From Proteles cristata cristata (Eukaryota; Chordata; Mammalia; Carnivora; Hyaenidae): 64,000 nucleotides of DNA. This document shows, one piece after another, positions 12,830 through 24,472 of this stretch. The notes below the pieces were generated by a model. It was given only the letters and a program-made list of their open reading frames with translations. It made no database searches and was not told the DNA's origin. Each line of letters opens with the position of its first letter. Positions within the stretch are counted from its first letter, which is position 1. The position numbers and the translations under genes were made by a program. The DNA lies in NCBI GenBank assembly GCA_017311185.1, contig JAESUZ010000756.1, forward strand, positions 248,001-312,000, written 5' to 3'.

Positions 12830-13292
12830 AAGTGTTTATTTTATTTTTTCAATTTATTTATTTTGGGAGGGAGAGAGAAAAGAGAGAAGAGGGAGAAGGG
12901 GGAGAAAGTAAGGGAGAGAGAATCCCAAGTAGGTTCCATGCTATCAGCAGAGAGGCCAACACAGGGCCCCATCCCATGAACCATGAAATTGTGACCTGAG
13001 ACAAAATCTGTCCAAGAGATGGGGGCACCTGAGTGGCTCAGTTGGTTAAGCGCCCGACTTCAGCTCAGGGAATGATCTCAAGATTTGTGGGTTCGAGCCC
13101 TGTGTTGGGCTCTGTGCTGACTGTCAGCTCAGAGCCTGGAGCCTGTTTCAGATTCTGTGTCTCCCTCTCTCTTTGACCCTCCTCTGCTTACGTGGTTTCT
13201 CTCTCTCAGAAATAAATAAAACATTTTTAAAAAATTAAAAAAAAAATCTGTCCAAGAGTTGGACGCTTAACCTACTGAGCCACCCAGGTGCC
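12830..13292 (-). mobile_element. Carnivore SINE, interrupted by a second SINE
   Basis: The first part runs to about 13018 and the head resumes after 13258. The SINE at 13020-13245 is inserted in between. Confidence 0.92.
13020..13245 (+). mobile_element. Carnivore SINE nested in an opposite-strand SINE
   Basis: Target duplication AAATCTGTCCAAGAG at both edges (about 13004 and 13244). The host SINE lies in the minus orientation. Confidence 0.94.
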
Positions 13293-13406
13293 TCTACAGC
13301 TTTCATTTTAATTAAAAATTGTATGCATTTTTGTAAATAAAATATAACCCCATCAAAAACAAAACAAAATTAAAACAAAGAAATTGAACATTAAAAACCA
13401 ATGGAC

Positions 13407-13637
13407 GGGGCGCCTGGGTGGCTTAGTCGGTTAAGCGTCCGACTTTCGCTTGGGTCATGATCTCGCGGTTCGGGGTTCGAGCCGCGTCCGGGCTCTGTGC
13501 TGACTGCCAGCTCAGAGCCTGGAGCCTGTTTCAGTCTGTGACCCCCTCTCTCTCTGACCCTCCCTGCTCACGCTGTCTCTCTCTCTCTCTCTCTCCTAGA
13601 AATAAATAAAACATTAAAAAAAATTAAAAAAAAATAA
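13407..13637 (+). mobile_element. Carnivore SINE, young felid subtype
   Basis: Target duplication AAAACCAATGGA at both sides. Small deletions lie around the B box ('cggggttcgagccgcg'). Confidence 0.95.
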
Positions 13638-13831
13638 AATAAAAACCAATGGAAAATCAGTAGGAAAATGTAAATGAATAATTGAAACTATATTGGTAAG
13701 GATAGATATTTTATACAGAAGTTAAAACATTTGAACAAGAGGCACAGGAAACTATCTACTATGCTTCATTATGCAAACTGTAAGAGAAAAAAAGTAAGAG
13801 ATATTACACTTTTAAAAATCTAAAAACATAG

Positions 13832-14058
13832 GGGCGCCTGGGTGGCTCAGTTGGTTAAGCATCTGTCTGACTCTTGGTTCTGACTCAGGTCATGATCTCA
13901 CAGTTTGCGAGTTGAAGCCCTCCACTGGCGTCTGCAGTGTCAGTGTGGAACTTCCTTGGGATTCTCTCTCTCCCTCACTCTCTGCTCCTCCCCCACTCAA
14001 TTTTTCTGTCTCTCAAAATAAATAAATAAACGTCAAAAAATTAAAAATAAATTAAAGG
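13832..14058 (+). mobile_element. Carnivore SINE
   Basis: Target duplication ATCTAAAAACAT at both sides. Confidence 0.93.
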
Positions 14059-14779
14059 AATCTAAAAACATTGTATGTTTTGTAGTTGCTTGTATTTGAT
14101 TAATAAAACAGCCATAGATTTTTTTCCCCAGTGGTGAACAAAAGATAGGAAAGTAATCAGAAGTAGTAACTATATTGTTAAACAAAGCAAACAGACATTG
14201 GTGATGATTCCAAATACGTAAGGCAATTTAGATAGAGAATAATAATGTTCCAGAAGACTTCGAAATTGTCACACCTGTAAACTAGAAGGAAAGGGTGTTA
14301 TTCAATATCATAAAAGGGAAAAATTCCAAATACAATCAAGTAATTTGTAAGTGTTTCCCACCTGACCTTTTAAGCAGTTAAATATTTTAGACATTGAAGC
14401 CAACCTTCAATGAGACTCAAATGCATTATTCAGGTGAGCAGGTGTTTATTTCTGCAGAGCTGTTTCAAAACCTCTCAGCGTAGAATCAAAGGAAACATTT
14501 TAGCTCACAAAGAACAGTTTTAATCACCCTACCATGATGTCATCACACAAATCACATTTTTGTTTAATTACTATCTTTCCAAGTTCCAGCTCCAGTGGAC
14601 TTCTGTCCATGGGTCACTGACAACTTCGTTATCCAGACAAAGTTATGTGAAAATAGGAAGTGCTATTCAATTTAATTCACCCTTAAGACCCTGGTGAGCC
14701 AGCACAATTCAGTCCTAACAGACGGAGACACCTAGTCACCCCCTGGCTGGGGTGACTCTAACCATCTCAAGTCCCCAGT

Positions 14780-15255
14780 AAACCAGGTGACAGTCCTTAA
14801 CAGGCTCTGCAGGTCTCTAGCTCACTTCTGTCATGCTGTGACAATGTCTGCTGCAGCCAGCCTGGCCTTTTTCATGTTTCTCTATTTTCCTGCCCTTCTC
14901 CACCCACATTCTCAGAGCCTTTCCACTGGCTCACAACTCACCCTACAGCTTTCCCTCCTTTCTTTACTTACTTCTTATTTGTCCTTCTGATCTCAGCCCA
15001 AAATTCATTTCCTGAAGGAATTCTTCCCTGCCTTTCAAGCTATGTTAGATTGCCCTCTTACAGACTCTCAGACCATGACACGTCTTTAATGATGACACTT
15101 GCCTTATTTGTAATTTCTATTTATGTAGTTGATTATTTATCTTCTGGTTTCTCATTGTACCACAAACCCATATCCCCATTCTATTTTCAGGGCCCATTGC
15201 CTGGCAAGGAGTAGGTAGTGAAGGAAAATTTGTTGGGTACATGAATAACTCCATG
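14780..15255 (+). repeat. L2 (ancient LINE) fragment
   Basis: The 3' end of L2 is recognisable by its 'ctgaaggaattcttccctgc' block, 'tcattgtaccacaaaccca' and the final 'gcctggcaaggagtaggtag'. Pyrimidine-rich and without coding capacity. Confidence 0.6.
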
Positions 15256-15356
15256 TACTTCTGTCAGAGAAGTGCAGAGGAATGAAATTACATAGGAGCT
15301 TCAAATAAATTCAGCCTGAATAAATTTTAGACAGATTTCATCCTATGTGTTTCTTT

Positions 15357-15577
15357 CTTTTTTTTTTTAATTTTTAAATGTTTTATTTATTTCTGAGAGA
15401 GAGAGAGTGTGAGCAGGGGAGGGGCGGGGGAGGGGGAGATACAGAATCCGAAACAGGCTCCAGGCTCTGAGCTACCTGTCAGCACAGAGCCTGATGCGGG
15501 GCTCGAACCCACAAACCGTGAGATCATGACCTGAGCTGAAATCGGACGCCCAACCAACTGAGCCACCCAGGAGCCCC
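15357..15577 (-). mobile_element. Carnivore SINE
   Basis: Target duplication CTATGTGTTTC at both sides. Contains 'ggggcgggggagggggag'. Confidence 0.94.
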
Positions 15578-15716
15578 CTGACTATGTGTTTCCGAGCTCT
15601 TTTTTAAAAAGAGTTCTTACCTAGAAAATTTGTAATTGGATTCTTCCTCTGCCCCTATGAAATGTACAAACATCTTTTCCCAGACTCTTGCCAGATTTAC
15701 AACCCAGGATGTCCTT

Positions 15717-15941
15717 TTTTTTTTTTTTAATGATTATTTATTTTTGAGAGAGAGAGAGAGAGAGCATGAGTGGAGGAGGGGCAGAGAGAGAGAGGGAGAC
15801 ACGGAATCCATAGCAGGCTTTAGGCTCTGAGCTGTCAGCTGTCAACACAGAGCCCAAAGTGAGGCTTGAACTCATGAACCGTTAAGACCAGGACCTAAGT
15901 CAAAATTGGACACTTAATCGACTGAGCCACCAGGTGCCCCC
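15717..15941 (-). mobile_element. Carnivore SINE
   Basis: Flanked by CCAGGATGTC and CCAGGAATGTC. Carries a 7-bp internal repeat (GTCAGCTGTCA). Confidence 0.93.
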
Positions 15942-16130
15942 AATCCAGGAATGTCACTAACAACAACCAGGGAGCCATCCTTTGAAATATAATCATGGAA
16001 GGACATAGTGCTTCTGTCTCCCAGTGTTAGGGGGAAAGCAGGAGTCTGACTTTGATGAGCACCAGTTAGCAAATACAGATGGCCTAATCCCATTGATCAG
16101 GCTCCTTCCTAATGTCCTGTAGACTTTCTT

Positions 16131-17040
16131 TGTTGTGCCCGAATCGCGAGTCCCTGAGATCTCCAAGGAGCTGGCACCAATGCAAATACAAAAGGATCTT
16201 TATTACAAGCTTGAGCAGGGGCTCACCTGTCTACCGGTGTCGTGGCAACAAGGTGAAGCGAAGAACAATAGTGAACAGGGTTTTTCAGGAGTAAGGGATG
16301 GGGGTGTTACAGTACATGTAGCATCATCACATAAGCACCAATTACAATTGTACAGCAGCACCGCTGCTAATAGCTTTGACCATTCAGTATCTGTGAGGTG
16401 TTCATTACTTTTGTTGGGACCCAATCATGCCTTTTGAGAATCTTTTGAAAATGACCAATTATGAGGTGGGTTCAAAGGGCCCACGTGGGGTTCAGGCAAG
16501 CAGTGAGAAATTGGCTAGTTTGTACAGAATAACTGTCTACACTTCCCAGCCTTGACTCAGACCACCGGAATGTTTTTTTGATTAGCTGATCTGAGGGCGG
16601 TCCAAGGATGGCTTTAGCCTTGAACAATCTGAGGTTTTTCCTGGAACTGGGGCTACGTGCAGCCCGAGGTTGCTCTTAACGGAAGACTTAATTTTAGGTT
16701 CTTCATCTCCACTAGCTCACCTCAGCACTTTAAAACCTTCCTGCCTTTTGTTTCAGCAGAGTTGAATTTAGTCTCTCTCCCTCATTGCAATAGTCCTGAT
16801 TAATGTCTCCCTTTGTTTAACTTCCTGGGCAATTTTTCTTTGGCAATTTTTCTTCTCAATGCAATTGAGCATTGGCTTGGCTGTATATGCCAGAGGGTCG
16901 TCTTTAGCTTTGTAGACCAAGAATGTGTGCATCCTAACCTCCGTAACCTTTCCATGACCAGAGCTGAGAAGTTCGCCAAACTACCTTCCACTCCCTTAAA
17001 CAAGACAGGTCTTCAGCTTCTAGTATGCTCTGAGGGATAG
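16131..17040 (-). mobile_element. Endogenous retrovirus LTR (ERV1-like), probably solitary
   Basis: Read on the minus strand the element ends GGGCACAACA at 16131. It has a poly(A) signal AATAAA (16204-16199) about 70 nt before that end and an octamer-like ATTTGCAT shortly downstream of the signal. This R/U5-like layout is typical of a gammaretrovirus-type LTR. The upstream part is U3-like with no open coding frame of note. The far boundary near 17040 is uncertain, and no clean target duplication was found. No gag, pol or env was seen, so it is probably a solo LTR. Confidence 0.6.
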
Positions 17041-17516
17041 CTCCACCTGTAGAAAGAAAAACGAAAGTCTAATCCATTAAATTTATATCTTACAATGGGA
17101 TTTTCTGATGTTTTTTTATGTTCCCTTCCCTTAATGTGCCTTTTTTGGGCTTAGTTGCATCACACTACTTGTGACATCTCCATGTTGTCCAATGGCTTTA
17201 TGTTGTTTTGGAATTTCAGTACCTATAACTAATTCCACTGAAGGGTTTAATTAAATTAGTTGATCACTTAGTCCATACCACTTAGTTAAATGTTAAATTG
17301 CTGGCCAGAAGTCTTCATTGGAGCATATTATCAAACTGGCTCAGTAAGCAGGGCAGATCTGATGTTTGACCCACCCTTTGGAGGTATTTGGGTACCAAAA
17401 AATGTCTTTTAAGAGCAGGAAGCCAGATTCGCCAAGGGAAGGGCAAGTGCGATGGGTAGACTATGTAGAGAAATTTGCTAACATTGTGTTTCTGTCCCCT
17501 CTTTCTTTCTCTTCCT

Positions 17517-17655
17517 TTCCCCCTTATTTTCTTTCACAAATATTTACTGAATAAATATGTGCCAGAAATTTTTCTAGGCCTTGAAGATACACTAGTGAAC
17601 AAAACAGACTGAAAGAAAAAAACTTGTCACCATAGAGCTTACATCCTAATGTAAC
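17517..17655 (+). repeat. Ancient mammalian repeat fragment (L2/MIR-like)
   Basis: 'atttactgaataaatatgtg', 'tctaggccttgaagatacac' and 'aacaaaacagactgaaag' match a common old mammalian repeat. The family is not certain. Confidence 0.5.
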
Positions 17656-17935
17656 GTTTCTACTTTGTTTTCTTCCGTTATTTCTAAAATCAGAAAATCA
17701 GATTTCAGAGATACAACCAGTTTTTGGTGGAGCTGAGAATTCAAAATCTTAGTTCCAGAGTGATTAAAAAACAAATGGCTTCTGTATGTCATTTCAGTAC
17801 TGGGTCTGAGGAGTTCCGTTTAATTTCCCCAGAGATAACGCATTATCATTTCTTGTAAAGACATGTGTCTCTGACTCTCACAGATGAATTCAGAGACTAT
17901 ATTGAAGAACAAAAGAATGCTTAATATCATGAGAC

Positions 17936-18171
17936 TTTTTTTTTTAGGGAGAGAGCAGGTACAAGTGAATGAAGGGCAGAGGGAGAGAAAGAATCCCATG
18001 AGGGGCAGAGAGAGAGAGAAAGGGAGAGAGACAAGAGAGGAGCGGGACTCACCGGAGCTCTTGCTCACCCAAAGCGGGGACAAGCTTACTCTATGTGGGG
18101 CTCAAACTCACGAACCATGAGATCATGAGTCAAAGCCAGATGCTTAACCTACTGAATCACCCAGGCACCCC
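17936..18171 (-). mobile_element. Carnivore SINE
   Basis: Flanked by ATGAGACTTT and ATGAGATTTT. GA-rich body. Confidence 0.9.
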
Positions 18172-18888
18172 CAAACATGAGATTTTAAATAAAATTTAAA
18201 ATTAGCTCTACTACAGCCTACTGTATGACCCAGGGGAGACAGCTAACAGGACACCCCTAGTGGGGTGGCCCTGGGCAGCCTGTAGGCTCTAGACCCTAGG
18301 GCTGGAGGCTGAAAAACAAAGAGAGATGGGGGAGCTAACATCACATGGTTTCATAATTTGAATTGTGGTCTCAGCTTGGCTTATGCTGTCCACTGAAAAG
18401 AAAGAGAAGCATCTCAAGAGCATTCTGTTTTTTTATCTTCTTAGGCTCTGTAGGATATCTTAATTGCACATGAATTACATTAAGCCTTCCTCCATGCAAG
18501 TCAGCTAAAGTCACCTGCATTCTTGGCATTGAGTTGTTATGTTGACAACATAGTAACTATTCACGGCATAGAGAGTGCATTAGAATTTTAGTGAGTTTAT
18601 GCTAGTCATGAATATGATTAACCAATTCCATGAGCATTTGAGAGTATAATTAGCTATGATCTGAAATATTTATGTTCCTTTTAGGCATAATTATGTTTTC
18701 CTATGTGAGTAATTTTATATCCCATACATCTATAAAGAACCAAAGATATTCAAATATGTTTATGCTTATTTTCATTCAAAACACCCATATTAATTCTCAA
18801 ACTGATAAAGATCCAAACGAGAATTATAGGAAACTAGTCACAAAACAGAAATATTAAGTGTAATTCTTTTAAAATGACATTAGCTTTG

Positions 18889-19096
18889 GGGCACCTGGGT
18901 GGCTCAGTCGATTAAACATTCGACTTCAGCTCAGGTCATGATCTCATGGTTTGTGAGTTCAAGTCCTGCACTGTGAGCTCTGTGCTGACAGCTCAAAGCC
19001 TGGAGCCTGCTTCAGATTCTGTGTCTCCCTTTGTCTCTGTCCCTCCCCTGCTCACACTGTCTTTCTCAAAAATAAATAAACATTTAAAAAAATTTT
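18889..19096 (+). mobile_element. Carnivore SINE
   Basis: Target duplication AATGACATTAGCTT at both sides. Confidence 0.94.
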
Positions 19097-19389
19097 AATG
19101 ACATTAGCTTCAAATGTTACATGTCATTTTATAAGCAAACACTTTAAATATATACACATACACGAGTTTACTTAAGTATGAAAATATTAACTTTACTATA
19201 TCTATTTATTAATGCTATTAATCCATTAATATACTAATTACTTAGAAAATACTTTAAACAATATATTGATTTAGCTACTAAGCACTCTGCATTCATAAAG
19301 AAACAATCTATTTCCCACAAGCATGGAAAAGATAACATAATGCCTATATAACCAGAAGAGTAAATTAAGCTATACAAGGATCCTAAGTA

Positions 19390-19842
19390 AGTAAGTTAAA
19401 GAGCATCTGCATTTTAGGTTTGTCTTTCCAATTTGAGGATATTGCAAACAGTGCTGGAAATAACATTCTTGTATATGCTAGTGGACATGTGGAAGAATTT
19501 CTTTTTATGGTCTTTCTCTGACTAGGGCCTATAGTCCAAAGTTGAATAGAAACAATGATTTTGAGTATCTCAGACATGTTCTTAATTTTCAAGAGGATGC
19601 TTCTAGTGTTTTCCCACTGAGAATCATGTATTGTAGGTTTTGAATATATAGCTTTTACTAAGTTATATGTTTTTATTTTGCTAACTTTTTTTTTTTGCCA
19701 TAAATGGTATCTACTATGCACATGTATTACCATACAGTTTTAGTGATGAATGGCATTTTTTGCTAATATTAAGACACTACTGCATTCTTGGGATAAATAT
19801 GACTTAATCTATTTGTTTTATCTTATTAAACACAGATAAATT
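19390..19842 (-). mobile_element. Old LINE-1 fragment, antisense (part 1)
   Basis: Antisense L1 ORF2-like sequence ('gtctttccaatttgaggata', then 'ttaagacactactgcattct'), diverged. It is interrupted by the LTR at 19843-20349 and resumes after it. Confidence 0.6.
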
Positions 19843-20349
19843 TGCTGGAGAGACAGTTTGTTAGGTTCTGACAAGATGCCTGGCGGCCAGCAAACAGGAA
19901 GTCAAGACCAGCTGTGAGGAAGTCAGAGGCCTGTCATGGCAGTACTCCAAAACAAAGCCACCAGAAGCTGGATCAAATCAGGCAGGTCCAAGATGGTGGG
20001 TGCCATGACAAATCCTTGGCCAAAGGAAGAAAGAAAGTGTGAAACCTTGTTTCCAAGAGACCCCTGCCCCAAGTAATGACTATCCCATCCCTTAGTTAAC
20101 AACTTCAATAAAAAAAATAGAAACCCAAACCCTAAAAGCATGCAGCTCACTTGAGCTTGAGCTTGCCTGCCCTCACATCTCAAGAGTGTCCTTTGCTTTA
20201 ATAAACTTTCCTGTTTGTGTTCCTTATCTGTTGCATTGTGTCTGTCCTTGAATCATTTTTGTGATGAGACCAAGAGCCTTTGGCAACATCTTTGGGATGG
20301 GCTAAGTCAAGGCCTCAGGGCCCAGGGTGTCCCAGTTCACCCAGCAACA
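19843..20349 (+). mobile_element. Solitary ERV1-like LTR nested in an old L1
   Basis: 507 bp starting TGCTGG and ending CAACA, flanked by the 4-bp direct repeat AATT (19839-19842 and 20350-20353). It contains AATAAA at 20200-20205 followed by a T/G-rich R/U5-like stretch. Sequence on both sides reads as one antisense L1 fragment, so this is a solitary LTR inserted into L1. No retroviral genes remain. Confidence 0.7.
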
Positions 20350-20580
20350 AATTTCACTTGCCAATATTTTGTTTGGGATTTTGCATTTAAGTTCATGAGT
20401 GACATTGGCCTGTACTGTTCTTTTTCCCATGTGTTTTAATCTAGTTTTGTTATCAAAAGTTGTGACTTTATAGAATGAGTTGAATAGTGGATCTTTTTTT
20501 AGTTCTCTGGAAATTGATTTAAGATTGGGCTGGATGATAGACTGTAAATGTACAAGACACTGGGTCTAGGGTTTTCTTTG
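20350..20580 (-). mobile_element. Old LINE-1 fragment, antisense (part 2)
   Basis: Continues the L1 broken by the LTR: 'gccaatattttgtttgggat', 'ttcatgagtgacattggcct', 'tatagaatgagttgaatag' match the classic antisense ORF2 reverse-transcriptase region. No open frame. Confidence 0.75.
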
Positions 20581-20595
20581 TGAAATTATTTTTGC

Positions 20596-20710
20596 CTTAG
20601 TCATCTGGGGCTGCCATAGCGAATACCACAGAGTAGGTTGCACAAACAACAGAAATTTATTTTCTCATAGTTCTGAAGGCTAAGAAATTTCCTTTTCTTT
20701 GAATATCTAA
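20596..20710 (+). repeat. Ancient mammalian repeat fragment
   Basis: 'ggggctgccatagcgaatac', 'aacaacagaaatttattttc', 'tcatagttctgaaggctaag'. Same family as 28428-28925 but truncated. I cannot name it safely. Confidence 0.6.
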
Positions 20711-21089
20711 GGTTGATTGATATCTTCTTTTCCTTTGTCTTCTTAGTATATAGAGGGGTTTTCTTAGTTACGGAATTAAATCTTCCCTGAAAACCCAGAG
20801 ATTTAAAAGCTTCTCTCAGAGCTGGAAAATTTGAGAGAATTAGTCAATCCTCTTGTACATGAGAAGGTAGCCATTTCATTCAAAGTGTTGAGATACTCAA
20901 AAGGCAACAGGACTGACTTGTCTAACAGAGTAATGAGGGACTAGGTGAGCTGTGATCCCCACAACTTCCCTGCGCCCACAACTCCCCACCCTCAAACTGA
21001 GTCCTGCCTCACTCTCAACCTCTGCTTAGCTATGGAGACTCAGCAATTTCAGGTGTAGCTCATTGACCCCTCAGGTTAACAGATAATTT

Positions 21090-21307
21090 TTTTTTCAGTT
21101 TAATTATGCATTTTTGGGAGAGAGAACATGCACCCATACACATGAACAAAGGAGGGGCAGAGAGAGAGGGAGAGAGAGAATCCCAAGCAGGTTCTGTGCT
21201 GTCAGCACAGAGCCTAATATGACACTCCATCTCACAAACTGTAAGATCATGACCTGAACCAAAATCATGAGTCAGATATTTAACTGATTAAGCCACATAG
21301 ACACTCC
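21090..21307 (-). mobile_element. Carnivore SINE, diverged
   Basis: Head altered ('aagccacatagacactcc'), GA-rich body. An older copy. Confidence 0.85.
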
Positions 21308-24215
21308 TTCGCGTAATTCTCCATTCTTGAGTAGCCTCAGAGAATAGGGACAGCAAGGAAAACTGTGCAGTAGCTGTGAAAATCCAGTTATTGCCACACT
21401 TTTACTAAATCCTTTTAATTTTTTAATTTGTGCTCTTATTGGATCACATGTCTTGTGTTTTTGTTGCTTTGTTGTGTTTTTGAAGACCATTATTAAATGT
21501 CTGAGAAGATCAACAAAGAGGTTTTTTGTAGCAGTATCAGCAGAAGTACAGTTGTAAACTTACATGATAAGAAAGTTAATTAATTTCTACTTTATTTTAT
21601 TTTAATAGGGAATGTGGAGTTTGGTAGGACTCATGTGCACTATCCTGCTAGTGAGAACACTGGGTTTTGACTACAGTAAAGCATCTACAGTACTTTTAAT
21701 GTCCTACTTACCACATATTTCCTATAAAATTTCTTCATTTTAACTTTGGCTGTGGTAACAATTTCTGAATTAAAATGAGCTCATTATTTTGAGATAGAGC
21801 AGGATTAACTCACATTGAATAATTCAAAATTCCCAAACAATTCTCTGAATCATGGTTTGAATTTGAGACTGAACTCCTTCTGATTTGAACTGAATTATAT
21901 ATTATTATGATAATTATAGTAATATGAGTTATTATTACATTTTATACATGAACTACTTTCACTGATAGATTCTTTTTCTCAAAATCCTATTTGGTGATTT
22001 CCTTGTCAGCATTTCTGGCATAACAAGTAAAGAGAGCTAAAGACATGTGGGAAGCTAAGCATGGAAGAGAGATCCATTTGTGTGAACTCTTGTAGCAATG
22101 TTTCAGGGAAAACTAAAGGCTGAGCGTCAATATTCTTTGTGTTTTAGTTAAACTGCAGCCGGAAAGAGCTATTTCCGTCTTGGAGTTGATCTGCGAGTCG
22201 GAACAGTAAGCAACTGATCTTTGCAGTTGGGAACTGAGCAGGAATGAATTGTTGACCAAAGTTGAGGCCATTCAACCCCCTTCAGAGCAGACCCTACACT
22301 AGCGGATGAACCAGAGAAAGGTCACTGTGCCTACAGAGACCAAATACAATCCCTGACTCAGGCAGCTCCTGGGCACCGAATGGCCCTGGGGAAGGAGCCC
22401 TGATGCAAACAGGCTCCCGATTTAATACTCTTAGTGTTTGATTCCTGGAAAAGTTAATCTTACTTCTTGGCCTGCCTGTAGCTGTAGCTGTACAGTCCAG
22501 TTCCTAAACATTAATTTCAATGTCCTGAAGCTAAAGTTACTTTTGCGCATTCTAAGCCGTGTGACTTATGCCTCTGTGACTCCTTAATTCAGTGGGGAAA
22601 GCTGACCTCTGTTTTTTCTTGCAGCAGTTCAAAACATTAAGGAGGCAAAAATAAAGTAGGCACAAAAATCGCATCAACCATGGCTCCCGTGCTTAAATTA
22701 TACGCAGGCACTTAGGCTGCTCCAAATGAAGTTTGTTGTGGTTCTGTAATGGGCTCTGGCTCTCAGTTCTCTTCCAACACTTGATTTTCGTAGTGATGGA
22801 GCTATGCTTTATTGTCAAACCCAAGAATGAGTTCCTTGGTCCCAATGAGGATATATAGAGACATCAGAAGTTACAGAAAAGGAAAATCCCTACAGGATCC
22901 ATCTTTACATTCCGAAGCCATTTAACTTCACGAGCTAGCACTTTTTCAGCACCGAGAAAGCCAAAGAACACTTGGATGTGTTATTTGCCAGTCACTGGTC
23001 TCTTTAGAATCATGTTTTCCTTCTCACAACATAGCCTGCAAGGAAGAGTCAGCGGTTAGCAGTTTTGCTTATTCCAAACACACAGTAACAAATGACACTG
23101 ATTTTCTAGTTTATTCAAGCTAACATGTAAAAGGCATTGTTCGCCTGGATATTATCCTGGGAGAAACAGTCTTTTCTATTTAAGCCCCTGTTGTTAGTGC
23201 CCTGCTGAGAGCCATGAGCACACAGAACAAATGCACTCTTTCTGCTTATTGCTTCTTCTACCACATCCTTTCTCCTAGACGCGTATGCATTACTTCCCAA
23301 AAGAAAGTGTGAACCTTGGCAAAAACTCGTATTTATCTTTTCTTCTATAATTCCCTGAATTAAAATGAACTGTGTAATATTATTTCAATAAAAATTACTC
23401 ATTGCTATTTAGTTTCCTAGTTACAAATAACGTGACAGTTAATGTCCCACAGTTTAGTAAATGACATTCAATTTGGGAAATGAAATACTCACACATTTTA
23501 TTTTTAAAATCATTATATAGCTTCATCCTAACATTCTAAAATAGCTACTATTTTAGCCTCTACATTAAATTTGATGTTTATGATCACCCTTGATTTACCA
23601 TGTGCCTTTACTCTGAAAGTATATTTTCAGGACAGCATCTGTCTAAGCAGGTGCTTAATAAGAGTTAAAACCTTAAAATGGGAATTTTCTCAGTTCTAGT
23701 CCATTAATCTTATCTTTACTACCTGCACATAATTTTAAATTTACCTTTCCCTGTACATTCTTTTTCTTTTGAAATATACCTGATGCTCCAAACCTCTGTC
23801 TCATTAATCTCTACTCAAGTCTGTAAGAATACAGCTAAAGTTTCTTCACCTCTATAAGTATCAAGATAAAGAGAAAATGTCCCTGAAATGAACATTAAAA
23901 ATAATGGTATATTAAAAAAGGCCTGTACAAAAAAAACATGCTCATCTGATTCATATTCTTTTACATATATATACATGTATATATGTACATACATAACATA
24001 TTCTATACATTTTTGCATGTATGATACATTTTATAGTAAAAGGGAATTCAGTTGGGAGAAAAAGAGAATAATGGCATTAAATTGTTATGCCCTCACAGTA
24101 AATTCTAATCTTATGTGTAATGGTAAAGTCCAACTCAAATTTTCTGGTTTTTTTTTTAAACAAAAAAGGTAAATAAAATGTAAATTACAAAATCTGTGTT
24201 TGAAAGTGTCACTTT
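21308..24215. other. Non-genic, little recognisable repeat
   Basis: The part at 22120-22640 is richer in G+C than its surroundings, and I recognise no repeat in it. It could be conserved non-coding DNA. A short TATA/TACA tract lies at 23965-23992. Confidence 0.5.
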
Positions 24216-24472
24216 GGGTGCATGGGTGGCTCAGTTGTTTAAGCATCTGACTCTGGCTCAGCTCATGATCTCCTGGTTCTTGAGTTCAAGTCCTACATGG
24301 GGTGGGCTGGAGTGCCCCTTCTGGTGAGCATGAGCTCCGCCTTAGGTGAGCCTGGCTTCTTTTTCTCTCCCTCTGTCTCTCCCTTTGCCCATTGTGGGAT
24401 TTTCTCTCTCTCTTTCCCTCTCTCTCTGCACCCTCCCTCACCTGCGCCCTCTCTCTCAAAAAAATTAAAAAT
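24216..24472 (+). mobile_element. Carnivore SINE with longer CT tract
   Basis: Flanked by TGAAAGTGTC at both sides. Contains an extra ~40 bp in the middle compared with its neighbours. Confidence 0.88.

Noticed and set aside
16203..16424. 73-codon open frame within the LTR as a retroviral gene
   Set aside because: Lies within the LTR itself and shows no retroviral domain.
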